In this document: positions 43,204 through 52,380 of the stretch, one piece after another
Position numbering within the stretch: position 1 is the stretch's first letter
Layout of the letters: every line of letters begins with the position of its first letter
Source of the DNA: Sinanaerobacter sp. ZZT-01
GTDB lineage: Bacteria; Bacillota; Clostridia; Peptostreptococcales; Anaerovoracaceae
DNA: 64,000 nt
Reading direction: 5' to 3'
NCBI RefSeq assembly: GCF_035621135.1
Contig: NZ_CP141728.1
Span: 1,736,001-1,800,000, forward strand
The notes under the pieces: model-generated
Databases searched by the model: none
What the model was told of the DNA's origin: nothing
Seen by the model: the letters and a program-made list of their open reading frames with translations, nothing else
Translations under genes and position numbers: made by a program

Positions 43204-43437
43204 ATACGTCACCTCATCCTTTATTTATCTTTTTAAGAACTGCATAAAATTGTATACTGTATATGCAGAAAACTCTAATCAAACATTATTTTTTCATAAT
43301 AGAATTAATTATATCATAAACGCTTTCCCACGCAAGAAATTTTATGATAAAATGAAAATCGTATTTCTTTTCAAAGATTTATCTAGAAAGAATTTTTTTT
43401 AATGCAACGGGAAAAATAAAAAAAGAAGGTGGAAAAA

Positions 43438-43809
43438 TTGTATATTAAACAGCTTTTTATCCTTTTGAGTGCATTGTTTGTTGGATACATAGCATCGGAA
43501 GGACTTGGAATTCCGATTCCGTCAAATGTTATAGGATTGTTGCTGCTGCTTTTTGCATTGCTATTTGGTTTGATAGAACTAAAAGATGTAGAAGATACGG
43601 CTGATTTTATCATTAGACATCTGGCATTATTTTTTGTGGCACCTACTGTGGGATTGATGCTATATTTTGATTTAATGAGAGAATCCTTTTTGCAAATCGC
43701 GGTTCCTCTATTTATCTCAATCCTGATCGGCTATTTTGTAGCTGGAAAAGTTACGCAAACAGTGATTGAAATACAGTCAAAGATAGTTGCAAGGAAGGAG
43801 AAACGATGA
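43438..43809 (+). CDS. LrgA/CidA-family membrane protein
   Basis: About 123 residues, four membrane segments (IKQLFILLSALFVGYIASEGLGIPIPSNVIGLLLLLFALLFGLI ... FFVAPTVGLMLYFDLM). LrgA/CidA proteins are holin-like and act with LrgB partners in export of small molecules such as pyruvate and in autolysis control. Start is uncertain: TTG 43438 fits GAAGGTGG best; GTG 43429 is the alternative. Overlaps the LrgB gene by 4 bases. Confidence 0.85.
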   Translation: MYIKQLFILLSALFVGYIASEGLGIPIPSNVIGLLLLLFALLFGLIELKDVEDTADFIIRHLALFFVAPTVGLMLYFDLMRESFLQIAVPLFISILIGYFVAGKVTQTVIEIQSKIVARKEKR

Positions 43810-44501
43810 GAGAATTATTATTGAGTAATCCATATTGGGCTATTTTATTAACTTTAGTCGCTTATTTGGCCGGAATCTGGATACAAAGAAAAACCTGCTG
43901 TACTTTACTTCAGCCTATATTAGTATGCTCTGTATTGTTGATTGCATTCTTGATGATTACAGGAATTTCTTTTGAAGAATATAATGAGAAGAGTCAATTT
44001 TTAAATTTCATTCTGCCATTAACTGCGGTAGTATTAGCAGTCCCGCTGTATCGGAATTTAGTAATTTTAAAAAAATATGCTATACCCATTTTTTCTGGTA
44101 TTTTTGCAGGAACGCTTGCCACCATTTTAAGTTTAGTTGCAATTGGAAAAATAATGGGCACAAAAGAAATTATTTTAATCTCCATGCTGCCAAAAAGTGC
44201 GACAAATCCGATTGCAATAGAAGTCTCATCGCAAATAGGAGGAATTCCTTCATTGACAGTTGCAATGGTTGTGATTGCAGGCTGCTTTGGAGCGATATGC
44301 GGCCCTGAAATTTTAAAGTTGATGGGAATTACACATCCAGTTGCGAAAGGAATTGCAATTGGGACGCTATCCCATGCAGTAGGCACTTCAAGAGCTTTTA
44401 AGGAAGGACAAATTGAAGGTTCCATGAGCAGTTTGGCCATTGCTTTAGCCGGAATGGCGACTGCAATCTGTGCGCCGATTGCAGCTGTAATTTTCTTTTA
44501 A
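43806..44501 (+). CDS. LrgB/CidB-family membrane protein
   Basis: 231 residues with seven or so membrane helices. Family signature MLPKSATNPIAIEVSSQIGGIPSLTVAMVVIAGCFGAICGPEIL and GIAIGTLSHAVGTSRAFKEGQIEGSMSSLAIALAG. Forms a pair with the LrgA-like protein upstream. The first codon lies in the end of the upstream gene. Confidence 0.92.
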   Translation: MRELLLSNPYWAILLTLVAYLAGIWIQRKTCCTLLQPILVCSVLLIAFLMITGISFEEYNEKSQFLNFILPLTAVVLAVPLYRNLVILKKYAIPIFSGIFAGTLATILSLVAIGKIMGTKEIILISMLPKSATNPIAIEVSSQIGGIPSLTVAMVVIAGCFGAICGPEILKLMGITHPVAKGIAIGTLSHAVGTSRAFKEGQIEGSMSSLAIALAGMATAICAPIAAVIFF

Positions 44502-44518
44502 AATCAATGCACCTTATT

Positions 44519-44547
44519 GTATGAATTCTTTTCAGAAAGGAAAGAAT
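44519..44547 (+). promoter_or_regulatory. Candidate sigma-F (forespore) promoter
   Basis: GTATG (44519-44523), 15 bases, GGAAAGAAT (44539-44547), close to the sigma-F consensus GYWTA - 15 - GGNNANANT. It precedes the spoIIQ-like gene, which is sigma-F-controlled in Bacillus. Confidence 0.6.
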
Positions 44548-44567
44548 AGCAATGGAGGTGTTTTTAT

Positions 44568-45266
44568 ATGCGTTTAAAAAATGGAAATGAGTACATTCCT
44601 CAGCAGGAGGAAAAGAAACAAAGCTTACAATATACGATGATTGCAGTGATATGTGTATGCTTGGTTCTCATTGGAACCGTTTTTGCGATTCGCTCCTACC
44701 CACAATGGATGGCGAAGCGCGGAAATAACGGGATAGATCTGACAAATGAGCAACAAAAGCAGCAAGTAGTACCGAATCAAGATGTTGTAAAGCAAGTACC
44801 GACGGTAGACAGTCGAGATGCAGGCAAGCCAAGTGAGTCCGAAAGTAATTCAGGCAAAAAAAGTGCATTTATCAGTCCGGTAAGTGGGACGATTGTAAAG
44901 GATTTTGCAATGGATGTTCCGATTTATTCAAAAACATTAGATGAATTTACAGTACATGCAGGAATTGATATTGAAGCTCCTTTGGATACACAGGTATGCG
45001 CAGCAGCGGCGGGCACGGTAACTAAGGTCTATACCGATGATCGGCTTGGTATCACGATTCAAATCACGCATGAGGATGGATTGATCAGTCAGTATTCTAA
45101 TTTAAGCACAAATAAGATGATAGAAGAGGGAGATGTAGTGAAGCAGGGGGATGTAATCAGCGGCGTCGGGAATACGGCTTTATTTGAAAGTCTGGATGCT
45201 CCACACTTGCATTTTGAGATTCAAAAAAATGGAGAAGCACAGAACCCTACTTCCTATATAAAGTAA
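44568..45266 (+). CDS. spoIIQ: SpoIIQ-like M23 (LytM) forespore protein
   Basis: 232 residues: short cytoplasmic N-terminus, one membrane segment (MIAVICVCLVLIGTVFAI, about 24-41), linker and M23 domain with the zinc ligands HAGID and HLHFE. In contrast to B. subtilis SpoIIQ the zinc motifs are complete, as in clostridial SpoIIQ. SpoIIQ bridges the forespore to SpoIIIAH of the mother cell. The sigma-F-type promoter and the spoIIID gene nearby support the call. A general M23 endopeptidase is the alternative. Confidence 0.83.
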   Translation: MRLKNGNEYIPQQEEKKQSLQYTMIAVICVCLVLIGTVFAIRSYPQWMAKRGNNGIDLTNEQQKQQVVPNQDVVKQVPTVDSRDAGKPSESESNSGKKSAFISPVSGTIVKDFAMDVPIYSKTLDEFTVHAGIDIEAPLDTQVCAAAAGTVTKVYTDDRLGITIQITHEDGLISQYSNLSTNKMIEEGDVVKQGDVISGVGNTALFESLDAPHLHFEIQKNGEAQNPTSYIK

Positions 45267-45277
45267 ATTGCTGAGAG

Positions 45278-45322
45278 AGCTATCTCATAGAAAACAAATT
45301 TGTTTTATGTGATAGCTTTTTT
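45278..45322 (+). terminator. Terminator after the spoIIQ-like gene
   Basis: AGCTATC pairs with GATAGCT, extended inwards by CATA.AAAACAAATTTGTTTTATG pairing, followed by TTTTTT. Separates the sporulation gene from the histidine operon. Confidence 0.85.
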
Positions 45323-45332
45323 CTTTTTTTGC

Positions 45333-45386
45333 TTGCAAGGCGATCTCTTATATGGTAAAATCTCTTCAATAGTTTATCGCGATAAA
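45333..45386 (+). promoter_or_regulatory. Histidine operon promoter with palindromic operator
   Basis: TTGCAA (45333-45338), 17 bases, TAAAAT (45356-45361). Just past the expected start site is a perfect 14-bp palindrome, TTTATCGCGATAAA (45373-45386), placed where a bound repressor would block initiation. No T-box, His-rich leader peptide or attenuator hairpin is visible before the first gene. Confidence 0.65.
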
Positions 45387-45444
45387 GCAGTACAGTAATA
45401 AAGTAATATAAAAGCGATACATAGATAGGGAGGATAAGAAAAAC

Positions 45445-46572
45445 ATGAAACTCCAAATGAAATCATTAAAGCCAGAGGAAGCGATTACCTTACAGTTACG
45501 TTGTCTCTATGAATTATATGGATATAAAAAATATCGAATGGGACGCTTCGAAGAGTATAGTTTGTACGCAATGAATAAGCGTTTTTTAGCAAGTGAAAAT
45601 GTGATCACATTTACAGATTTAGATGGTAAACTTTTAGCATTAAAGCCGGACGTGACACTGAGCATCGTCAAAAACACGAAAGCAACTAAAAAAAATACCG
45701 AAAAACTATATTATATTGAAAATGTATATCGTGAGAGTAAGGAAAGCCATACGTATAAAGAAATCAGCCAAATGGGTTTGGAAATAATTGGTAGAGTAGA
45801 CCGCTATGCAGTCATTGAGATTTTGTTGATGGCAGAAAAGAGTTTAAATGCAATCAGCACAAACTACATACTTTCTATATCACATATGGATTTTGTATTG
45901 GGTTTTCTTGAAGAATTGAATTTGGACGAAGAGCAAAAAAAACGGATTCTTCAATGTATTCGAAGCAAAAACAAAGGTGAATTGCTTGTGGCGGGAAGAG
46001 ATGCAAAGCTCAATGAAGAAGAGCTGAAGATACTGGATAAAATTCTTTCTTTATGCGGAAATTTTGCGGAAATATTAGGCAAAGCAAAGGAGATCGCAGT
46101 AAATGGTGTGATGAAAGAGACTTTAAAAGAATTGGAATCTTTTTATCAAGTACTTCGAACTTTGAATTGTGGAAAAAAAATGCAACTAGATTTTACAATG
46201 ATTAATGAAATCGATTATTATAATGGAATTATTTTTCAAGGATATGTGGAAGGACTTCCAAGAAGTGTTTTAGCAGGAGGAGAATATTCTGCAATGATGG
46301 AGAAAATGGGGAAAGATGCGGAAGCTTTAGGATTTGCTTTGTATCTCAGTGAATTGCAGTATTTACCGTTGGAATCGTCCGTTTATGACGTTGAGGCTAT
46401 GGTGCTTTATGAAAAAGGAAGCGACGATGCAAAGCTTGCAGCACAAGTAAAAAAATTAACAAAAGAAGGCAATCGTGTAAGGGCGGCAGAAACCATTCCA
46501 AAAGGGTTGCGATATGAAAAATTGTATCGTTTTACGCAGGAAGGGTTAAGAGAGGAGCAGGAAGAATGTTAA
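45445..46572 (+). CDS. hisZ: ATP phosphoribosyltransferase regulatory subunit HisZ
   Basis: 375-residue HisRS-like protein without tRNA-charging function: RMGRFEEYSLYAMNKRFLASENVITFTDLDGKLLALKPDVTLSIVKN, YYIENVYRESKESHTYKEISQMGLEIIG, and DFTMINEIDYYNGIIFQGYV. HisZ is needed by the short form of HisG encoded next to it. Overlaps hisG by 7 bases. Confidence 0.93.
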   Translation: MKLQMKSLKPEEAITLQLRCLYELYGYKKYRMGRFEEYSLYAMNKRFLASENVITFTDLDGKLLALKPDVTLSIVKNTKATKKNTEKLYYIENVYRESKESHTYKEISQMGLEIIGRVDRYAVIEILLMAEKSLNAISTNYILSISHMDFVLGFLEELNLDEEQKKRILQCIRSKNKGELLVAGRDAKLNEEELKILDKILSLCGNFAEILGKAKEIAVNGVMKETLKELESFYQVLRTLNCGKKMQLDFTMINEIDYYNGIIFQGYVEGLPRSVLAGGEYSAMMEKMGKDAEALGFALYLSELQYLPLESSVYDVEAMVLYEKGSDDAKLAAQVKKLTKEGNRVRAAETIPKGLRYEKLYRFTQEGLREEQEEC

Positions 46573-47183
46573 ACATAGCATTGCCGAAAGGGCGTCTGGG
46601 AGACCAGGTATATGAACTGCTGGAACGCATTGGATATGATTGTAAAAGCATCTATGAGGAAAATAGAAAGCTCGTATTTGAAAATACAGAAAACGGTGTT
46701 CGATACCTACTTGTCAAACCAAGTGATGTGGCTATATATGTTGAGCATCACGCTGCTGATATTGGAATTGTGGGAAAAGATATTTTACTAGAATATCAGC
46801 CGGATGTCTATGAGCTTTTAGATTTAAATTTAGGGAAATGCCGTATAGCGGTGGCAGCAAAGAATGATTATGTGGAAGATAAGGATCGGACTTTGCGTGT
46901 TGCGACCAAATTTGTGAACATAGCAAAGGCTTATTATGCGGGAGTTAATCGTGATATTGACATCATCAAGCTGAATGGAAGCATAGAACTGGCCCCGATT
47001 TTAGGACTTTCGGATGTGATTGTAGATATTGTAGAATCCGGAAATACCATTCGAGAAAACAACTTAAAAATTGTAGATGAATTTAAACAAGTCAGTGCGA
47101 GACTCATTGCGAATAAGAGCAGCTATTTATTTAAAAATGAAATGATTGGTCAAATGGTTGAAAAGCTGCAAGGAATGGTTTAA
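46566..47183 (+). CDS. hisG: ATP phosphoribosyltransferase (short form) HisG
   Basis: First committed step of histidine synthesis. 205 residues, lacking the C-terminal regulatory domain of long HisG, which agrees with hisZ next to it. NIALPKGRLGDQVYELLERIGY, ADIGIVGKDILLEYQ, KLNGSIELAPILGLSDVIVDIVESGNTIRENNL. Confidence 0.96.
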   Translation: MLNIALPKGRLGDQVYELLERIGYDCKSIYEENRKLVFENTENGVRYLLVKPSDVAIYVEHHAADIGIVGKDILLEYQPDVYELLDLNLGKCRIAVAAKNDYVEDKDRTLRVATKFVNIAKAYYAGVNRDIDIIKLNGSIELAPILGLSDVIVDIVESGNTIRENNLKIVDEFKQVSARLIANKSSYLFKNEMIGQMVEKLQGMV

Positions 47184-47205
47184 GTTAATAGAAAGGAAAA
47201 TAGGT

Positions 47206-48486
47206 ATGATTGCAATCTATGAAAGTGATAAAATAAAGCTAAGCGATATACTGGACCGCGAAAGAAAGCAAAGTGAGAATGTATCGGAAATTGTAGATGA
47301 GATTTTGTGTAAGGTTCGTGCGGAAAAGGATGCGGCTCTTTTTGCGTATGAGAAGCAATTTGATCATGTTGCTTTGGACTGCTTAGAAATAAGCAAACAG
47401 GAAATTAAAGAAGCATTAATTCGAATTGATCCAGATTTTCGAGTTACTTTAGAGGCGGCGTGTGAAAACATTAGAAATTTCCACAAACATCAGCTTCGAA
47501 ATGGTTTTCTTATAAGCGAAAAAAATGGAGTAGTTTTAGGTCAAAAAATAACTCCAATTGAAAGAGCAGGTATCTATGTGCCGGGAGGGACGGCATCATA
47601 CCCTAGCAGCGTACTTATGAATGCGATACCTGCAAAGCTTGCGGGAGTGGAAGAAATTATTATGGTAACACCTCCGGATCGGAATGGAAACATTGCGGAT
47701 AACATTTTAGCAGCAGCCAATATCGCAGGCGTTACAAGAATCTTTAAAATCGGAGGGGCACAAGCGATTGCGGCTTTGGCCTACGGGACGGAAAGCGTGC
47801 CAAAGGTTGATAAGATTGTAGGACCGGGAAATATTTTTGTAGCGACTGCAAAAAGTAAAGTATATGGTAAAGTTGACATTGACATGATTGCAGGTCCCAG
47901 TGAAATCCTTGTGCTGGCAGACGGAACGTGTAATCCAAGCTTTGTGGCGGCAGATTTACTGAGTCAAGCAGAGCATGATCCGCTTGCGAGTGCAGTTTTG
48001 GTGACAGATAGCAGAGAACTGGCAGAAAAAGTGCAAAGGGAGATTGAACAGCAGCTTTCTCTGCTTTCCAGGGGGAACATTGCAAGAGAAAGTATTCACA
48101 ATAATGGAAAAATCATTTTGGCTTCCAGCTTAAGCGAAGCGGTTGAAATTGCGAATAACATTGCGCCAGAGCATTTGGAAGTTTGTGTGGATGATCCGTT
48201 TTCTTTGCTTTCGGAGGTGAAGAATGCAGGTTCGATTTTTCTCGGAAAGTATGCGCCAGAGGCATTAGGAGATTATTTTGCAGGATCTAATCACATCCTG
48301 CCTACAAGCGGAACCGCACGGTTTTCCAGCCCACTAAGTGTCGATGATTTTATTAAAAAATCCAGCTTTATATATTATACGAAAGATGCGTTAAGAGAAG
48401 TAAAGGATCGGGTTGCAGATTTTGCAGAAAGAGAAGGCCTAGGTGCACATGCAAAAAGTATTACTATCCGATTTGAGGAGGAGTAA
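47206..48486 (+). CDS. hisD: Histidinol dehydrogenase
   Basis: 426 residues from ATG 47206 (GAAAGG upstream). Last two oxidations of the pathway. PIERAGIYVPGGTASYPSSVLMNAIPAKLAGV, KIVGPGNIFVATAKSKVYGKVDIDMIAGPSEILVLAD, LLSQAEHDPLASAVLVT (zinc-binding), and NHILPTSGTARFSSPLSVDDF are all present. Confidence 0.97.
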   Translation: MIAIYESDKIKLSDILDRERKQSENVSEIVDEILCKVRAEKDAALFAYEKQFDHVALDCLEISKQEIKEALIRIDPDFRVTLEAACENIRNFHKHQLRNGFLISEKNGVVLGQKITPIERAGIYVPGGTASYPSSVLMNAIPAKLAGVEEIIMVTPPDRNGNIADNILAAANIAGVTRIFKIGGAQAIAALAYGTESVPKVDKIVGPGNIFVATAKSKVYGKVDIDMIAGPSEILVLADGTCNPSFVAADLLSQAEHDPLASAVLVTDSRELAEKVQREIEQQLSLLSRGNIARESIHNNGKIILASSLSEAVEIANNIAPEHLEVCVDDPFSLLSEVKNAGSIFLGKYAPEALGDYFAGSNHILPTSGTARFSSPLSVDDFIKKSSFIYYTKDALREVKDRVADFAEREGLGAHAKSITIRFEEE

Positions 48487-48492
48487 GAAAAA

Positions 48493-49554
48493 ATGAGTCG
48501 GTTTTTAAGCAGAAGATTTCAGGAAATAGAGCCCTATACACCGGGCGAGCAGCCGCAGGACATGCAGTATATTAAGCTGAATACAAATGAAAATCCTTAC
48601 GCACCAAGCTCGAAGGTACTGAGAGCAATCAATACCGAGGCTTTAGAAAATTTACGTCTTTATTCGGATCCGGAGATTAAGGAGTTGACGAGTACAATTT
48701 CTGAATATTATGGTGTGAATCCAAATCAAGTATTTGTCGGAAATGGTTCGGATGAAATATTGGCTTTTGCTTTTCAAGCCTTTCATGATGAGAAGCAGGA
48801 AGTGTGTTTTCCTGAAATTACTTATGGCTTTTATCAGGTGTTTTCCGAATTATATCAAGTACCGAACAGGAAAATTCCTCTGACAAAAGAATTTCAAATC
48901 AATATCGAAGATTATTTAGGATGTAAAAAAAATATTATTTTAGCGAATCCAAATGCACCGACCGGCATTTGTCTGCCGCTTTCGGATATTGAAGAAATTT
49001 TAAAATCAAATCCGGAACAATTGGTTATGATTGATGAAGCATACATCGACTTTGGTGGAGAGAGCTGTATTCCTCTGCTAAAAAAATATGATAATCTATT
49101 GGTTATACAGACATTTTCTAAGTCCAGAAACTTAGCCGGTGCCCGCATTGGATTTGCAGTTGCCTCAAAAGAGGTTATTGAGGATTTAAACAAGATAAAG
49201 TTCAGCTTCAATCCGTATAATGTCAATCGCTTGTCAATGGTGCTGGGTAAAGCAGCAATGGAGGATGAAGACTATTTCAGACAGTGTACCAATGAAATCA
49301 TACATACGAGAGAGAAGATTTCAATGGGGTTAAAAACGCTGGGATTTGAAGTCCTACCATCGAAAGCCAACTTCATATTTGCAAGGCATCCCCAAATAAA
49401 AGGGTGTGACTATTTTAAAAAATTGAGGGAGAAGGGAATACTGGTGAGACATTGGGCAGATACGCCGATTACCGATTTTGTGCGGATTACCATAGGAACC
49501 TATGAGCAGATGACATCTTTCTACCAAGTAACGAAGCAAATTTTAGAAAGATAA
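48493..49554 (+). CDS. hisC: Histidinol-phosphate aminotransferase
   Basis: 353-residue PLP enzyme: LNTNENPYAPSSKVL, VGNGSDEILAFAFQAF, LANPNAPTGICLPLSDIE, MIDEAYIDFGGES and the PLP lysine in FSKSRNLAGARIGF. Fits its place between hisD and hisB. Stop overlaps the beginning of the next reading frame. Confidence 0.96.
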   Translation: MSRFLSRRFQEIEPYTPGEQPQDMQYIKLNTNENPYAPSSKVLRAINTEALENLRLYSDPEIKELTSTISEYYGVNPNQVFVGNGSDEILAFAFQAFHDEKQEVCFPEITYGFYQVFSELYQVPNRKIPLTKEFQINIEDYLGCKKNIILANPNAPTGICLPLSDIEEILKSNPEQLVMIDEAYIDFGGESCIPLLKKYDNLLVIQTFSKSRNLAGARIGFAVASKEVIEDLNKIKFSFNPYNVNRLSMVLGKAAMEDEDYFRQCTNEIIHTREKISMGLKTLGFEVLPSKANFIFARHPQIKGCDYFKKLREKGILVRHWADTPITDFVRITIGTYEQMTSFYQVTKQILER

Positions 49555-49574
49555 TGGAAAGGCGAGAGGAAACG

Positions 49575-50162
49575 ATGCGAAAGAGCAGAATTATCAGAGA
49601 GACAAAAGAGACAAAAATTGAATTGGAATTAAACTTGGACGGTAGCGGGATTTATCAAATTAATACAGGCTGTGGATTTTTAAATCATATGCTGGACTTG
49701 TTTGCAAAGCATGGAAGGTTCGATTTGCGAATTGCCTGTAAGGGCGATGTCGAGGTAGACGACCATCATACGGTGGAGGATGTCGGCATTGCACTCGGAA
49801 GTGCATTTATGCAGGCAGTCGGTGAAAAGCGGGGCATACGGCGTTATGGAAATTTTCTATTGCCAATGGATGAAGCTTTGATTTTGTGTGCACTGGATAT
49901 CAGCGGAAGATCTTCCTTAGTCTTTGATGCGGCGATTCCGACGCAGAAAGTCGGAACCTTTGATACGGAATTAGTCCAGGAGTTTTTGCTTGGATTTTGC
50001 AGAGCGTTTGGTCTCACCTTACATGTAAAGCAATTGGCAGGCGAAAACAGTCACCATATTATTGAAGCGATCTTTAAGAGCTTGGGAAGAGCCTTGAATC
50101 AAGCAATTTCAATTGATATAAATTATAAAGATGAGATTCCATCCACAAAAGGGAGTTTATAG
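49575..50162 (+). CDS. hisB: Imidazoleglycerol-phosphate dehydratase
   Basis: 195 residues from ATG 49575 behind GAGAGGAAAC; the in-frame ATG at 49554 adds seven unlikely residues. Single-domain HisB without phosphatase. Metal-binding motifs FLNHMLDLFAKHGRFDL, DDHHTVEDVGIALG and ENSHHIIEAIFKSLGRAL. Confidence 0.96.
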   Translation: MRKSRIIRETKETKIELELNLDGSGIYQINTGCGFLNHMLDLFAKHGRFDLRIACKGDVEVDDHHTVEDVGIALGSAFMQAVGEKRGIRRYGNFLLPMDEALILCALDISGRSSLVFDAAIPTQKVGTFDTELVQEFLLGFCRAFGLTLHVKQLAGENSHHIIEAIFKSLGRALNQAISIDINYKDEIPSTKGSL

Positions 50163-50172
50163 GAGGAGCAAG

Positions 50173-50784
50173 ATGATCGCAATAATTGATTACGGCGTAG
50201 GGAATTTATTTTCTTTGCGTTGTTCTTTGGACTATTTGAAGCTTGAAAGTATCATTACCAATCGAGAAGAAGATATTTTGAAAGCAGATCGTATCCTGCT
50301 GCCCGGAGTCGGAGCCTTTTCAGATGCGATTCAAAAACTGAGAAATACAGGGCTGGTTGACGTAATTAAGAGTGAGACGGAGAAAGGAAAACCTCTCTTG
50401 GGAATTTGCCTCGGCATGCAGCTTCTGTTTGAAAAAAGCTTCGAGTTTGGAGAGCATCAAGGCTTAGGGTTAATCAAGGGGGAGATTTCTTCTTTGAAGT
50501 CAGTTGTTTCCGATTCCTTGAAGATTCCACATATTGGCTGGAATCGATTGCAGAGGAAAAAGGAGCATCCACTCTTAAAATATACAAAAGAGGGCGATTA
50601 CGTTTATTATGTGCATAGTTTTTATGCGGACAATTGTGTGGAAAGTATACGGGCCGTTTCGGAATACCAAATAGAAATACCGGGAGCAGTTGCATATAAA
50701 AACATATGCGGGACACAATTCCATCCGGAAAAGAGCGGAGAGGCAGGGCTTCGAATCTTGCAGGCTTTTGCAGAATTATCATAG
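50173..50784 (+). CDS. hisH: Imidazole glycerol phosphate synthase glutaminase subunit HisH
   Basis: 203 residues from ATG 50173 with AGGAGG 7 bases upstream. Glutamine amidotransferase: IIDYGVGNLFSL, LPGVGAFSDAI, nucleophile Cys in GICLGMQLLFE, and HFY/QFHPEKSGEAG with the catalytic His-Glu. Provides ammonia to HisF. Confidence 0.96.
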   Translation: MIAIIDYGVGNLFSLRCSLDYLKLESIITNREEDILKADRILLPGVGAFSDAIQKLRNTGLVDVIKSETEKGKPLLGICLGMQLLFEKSFEFGEHQGLGLIKGEISSLKSVVSDSLKIPHIGWNRLQRKKEHPLLKYTKEGDYVYYVHSFYADNCVESIRAVSEYQIEIPGAVAYKNICGTQFHPEKSGEAGLRILQAFAELS

Positions 50785-50881
50785 GAAATTGTAAAAATGG
50801 GTTTCAAATTTTTGATTAACATTTTAGTCAATGGGAATAAAAAAAGAAAATAGGAGACGCTTAAGCGAGAAAGGATACGAT

Positions 50882-51589
50882 ATGGATATTTTTGCTGCAA
50901 TTGATATTTATAATGGAGAAGCAGTACGCTTATTTCAAGGGGACTACCAAAGGATGACGGTATATGGAAAAGATCCGGTTGCGGTTGCAAAGAGTTTAAA
51001 AGAAAAGGGAGCAACTCATTTACATATTGTAGATCTAGATGGAGCAAAGGACGGGACCTTAGCACATTTTGATACGATAGCGGAAATTGTAAAAATCGGA
51101 GGTATTTTTGTACAGGTAGGAGGCGGCATTCGAGATGAAGAACGCATTTTGCGTTACTTGGAATTAGGCGTTAATCGAGTTGTTTTGGGTACAGCGGCTG
51201 CTACCAATCAGCCATTCTTAAAAGAAATGCTTAAAAAATATGGAGAAAAAATTGCAGTCAGTGTAGACGTTAAGGATGGTATGGTTGCCATTCGTGGATG
51301 GAAAGAGATGACGAATACAGACGGCATTGATTTTTGCAAAGAACTATCTGCAATCGGAGTCCAAACAGTAATCTACACAGATATTTCTAAAGATGGAATG
51401 CTAGAAGGGACGAATATGGAGGTCTATGAAGAACTTTCTAAAATAGAGGGACTTAATGTGATTGCGTCCGGAGGAATCAGTTTTATCTTAGAGCTGATGC
51501 AGCTGAAAGAGTTCGTTTCTGCGGCAATTGTCGGGAAGGCACTTTATACGGGAGCGATTAAATTGGAAGAAGCAATGCAATTAATCTAA
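50882..51589 (+). CDS. hisA: ProFAR isomerase HisA
   Basis: 235-residue TIM barrel from ATG 50882 (GAGAAAGGA upstream). FAAIDIYNGEAVRLFQGDY with the catalytic Asp, LHIVDLDGAKDG, VGGGIRDEERILRYLELGVNRVVLGTAA, YTDISKDGMLEGTN. The 97-base gap before it contains no clear terminator. Confidence 0.95.
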   Translation: MDIFAAIDIYNGEAVRLFQGDYQRMTVYGKDPVAVAKSLKEKGATHLHIVDLDGAKDGTLAHFDTIAEIVKIGGIFVQVGGGIRDEERILRYLELGVNRVVLGTAAATNQPFLKEMLKKYGEKIAVSVDVKDGMVAIRGWKEMTNTDGIDFCKELSAIGVQTVIYTDISKDGMLEGTNMEVYEELSKIEGLNVIASGGISFILELMQLKEFVSAAIVGKALYTGAIKLEEAMQLI

Positions 51590-51610
51590 AAGAAAGGCAG
51601 GGAAGTTCCG

Positions 51611-52363
51611 ATGATAACCAAAAGAATCATTCCATGCTTGGATGTGCGAAATGGGCGAGTTGTAAAAGGAATCAATTTTGAAGGGGTGCAGGATGTTGCT
51701 GACCCGGTAGAAATGGCACGGTTTTATAATGATGCGGGTGCCGATGAGCTCGTTTTTTATGATATTACTGCGAGTGTAGAAGAACGAAATTTATTCACTG
51801 AAATTTTAAAGAAGGTTGCCAGTCAAATTTTTATTCCGCTAACAGTGGGCGGTGGTATCCGGACTGTTGATGATTTTGACCGTGTCCTGAAGTGCGGTGC
51901 GGATAAAGTGAGTGTCAACAGCGGTGCCATTCAAAACCCGGATTTGATTCGGCAGGCAGCTCAAAAATATGGAGAACAGTGCGTCGTGCTCAGTATGGAC
52001 GTGAAACGGGTGAATGGAGCGTTTCAAGTTTTCTCAAAAGGTGGAAGAGAAAATACGGGAATTGATGCGTTGAAATGGGCAGAGGAAGGTGTGAAAAAAG
52101 GAGCCGGAGAACTGGTTGTAAACAGCATAGATACGGACGGCGTCAAAGAAGGCTTTGACATAGAAATGCTGCTTGCTATTGCAGAGAGGGTATCTGTTCC
52201 GATTATTGCGTCGGGAGGCGCCGGAAAAATGGAGGACTTTAAAGAGCTTTTCCAATATCCGCAAATGGATGCCGGGCTTGCCGCCAGTATCTTTCATTTT
52301 AAAGAGGTGAACATTCACGATTTAAAAGACTATTTAAGAAAGAATGGAATAGAAATGCGCTGA
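51611..52363 (+). CDS. hisF: Imidazole glycerol phosphate synthase cyclase subunit HisF
   Basis: 250-residue TIM barrel: [95 protein letters not shown]. Both catalytic Asp residues are present. Works with HisH. Confidence 0.97.
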   Translation: MITKRIIPCLDVRNGRVVKGINFEGVQDVADPVEMARFYNDAGADELVFYDITASVEERNLFTEILKKVASQIFIPLTVGGGIRTVDDFDRVLKCGADKVSVNSGAIQNPDLIRQAAQKYGEQCVVLSMDVKRVNGAFQVFSKGGRENTGIDALKWAEEGVKKGAGELVVNSIDTDGVKEGFDIEMLLAIAERVSVPIIASGGAGKMEDFKELFQYPQMDAGLAASIFHFKEVNIHDLKDYLRKNGIEMR

Positions 52364-52380
52364 AAGGAGTGATACACAAA

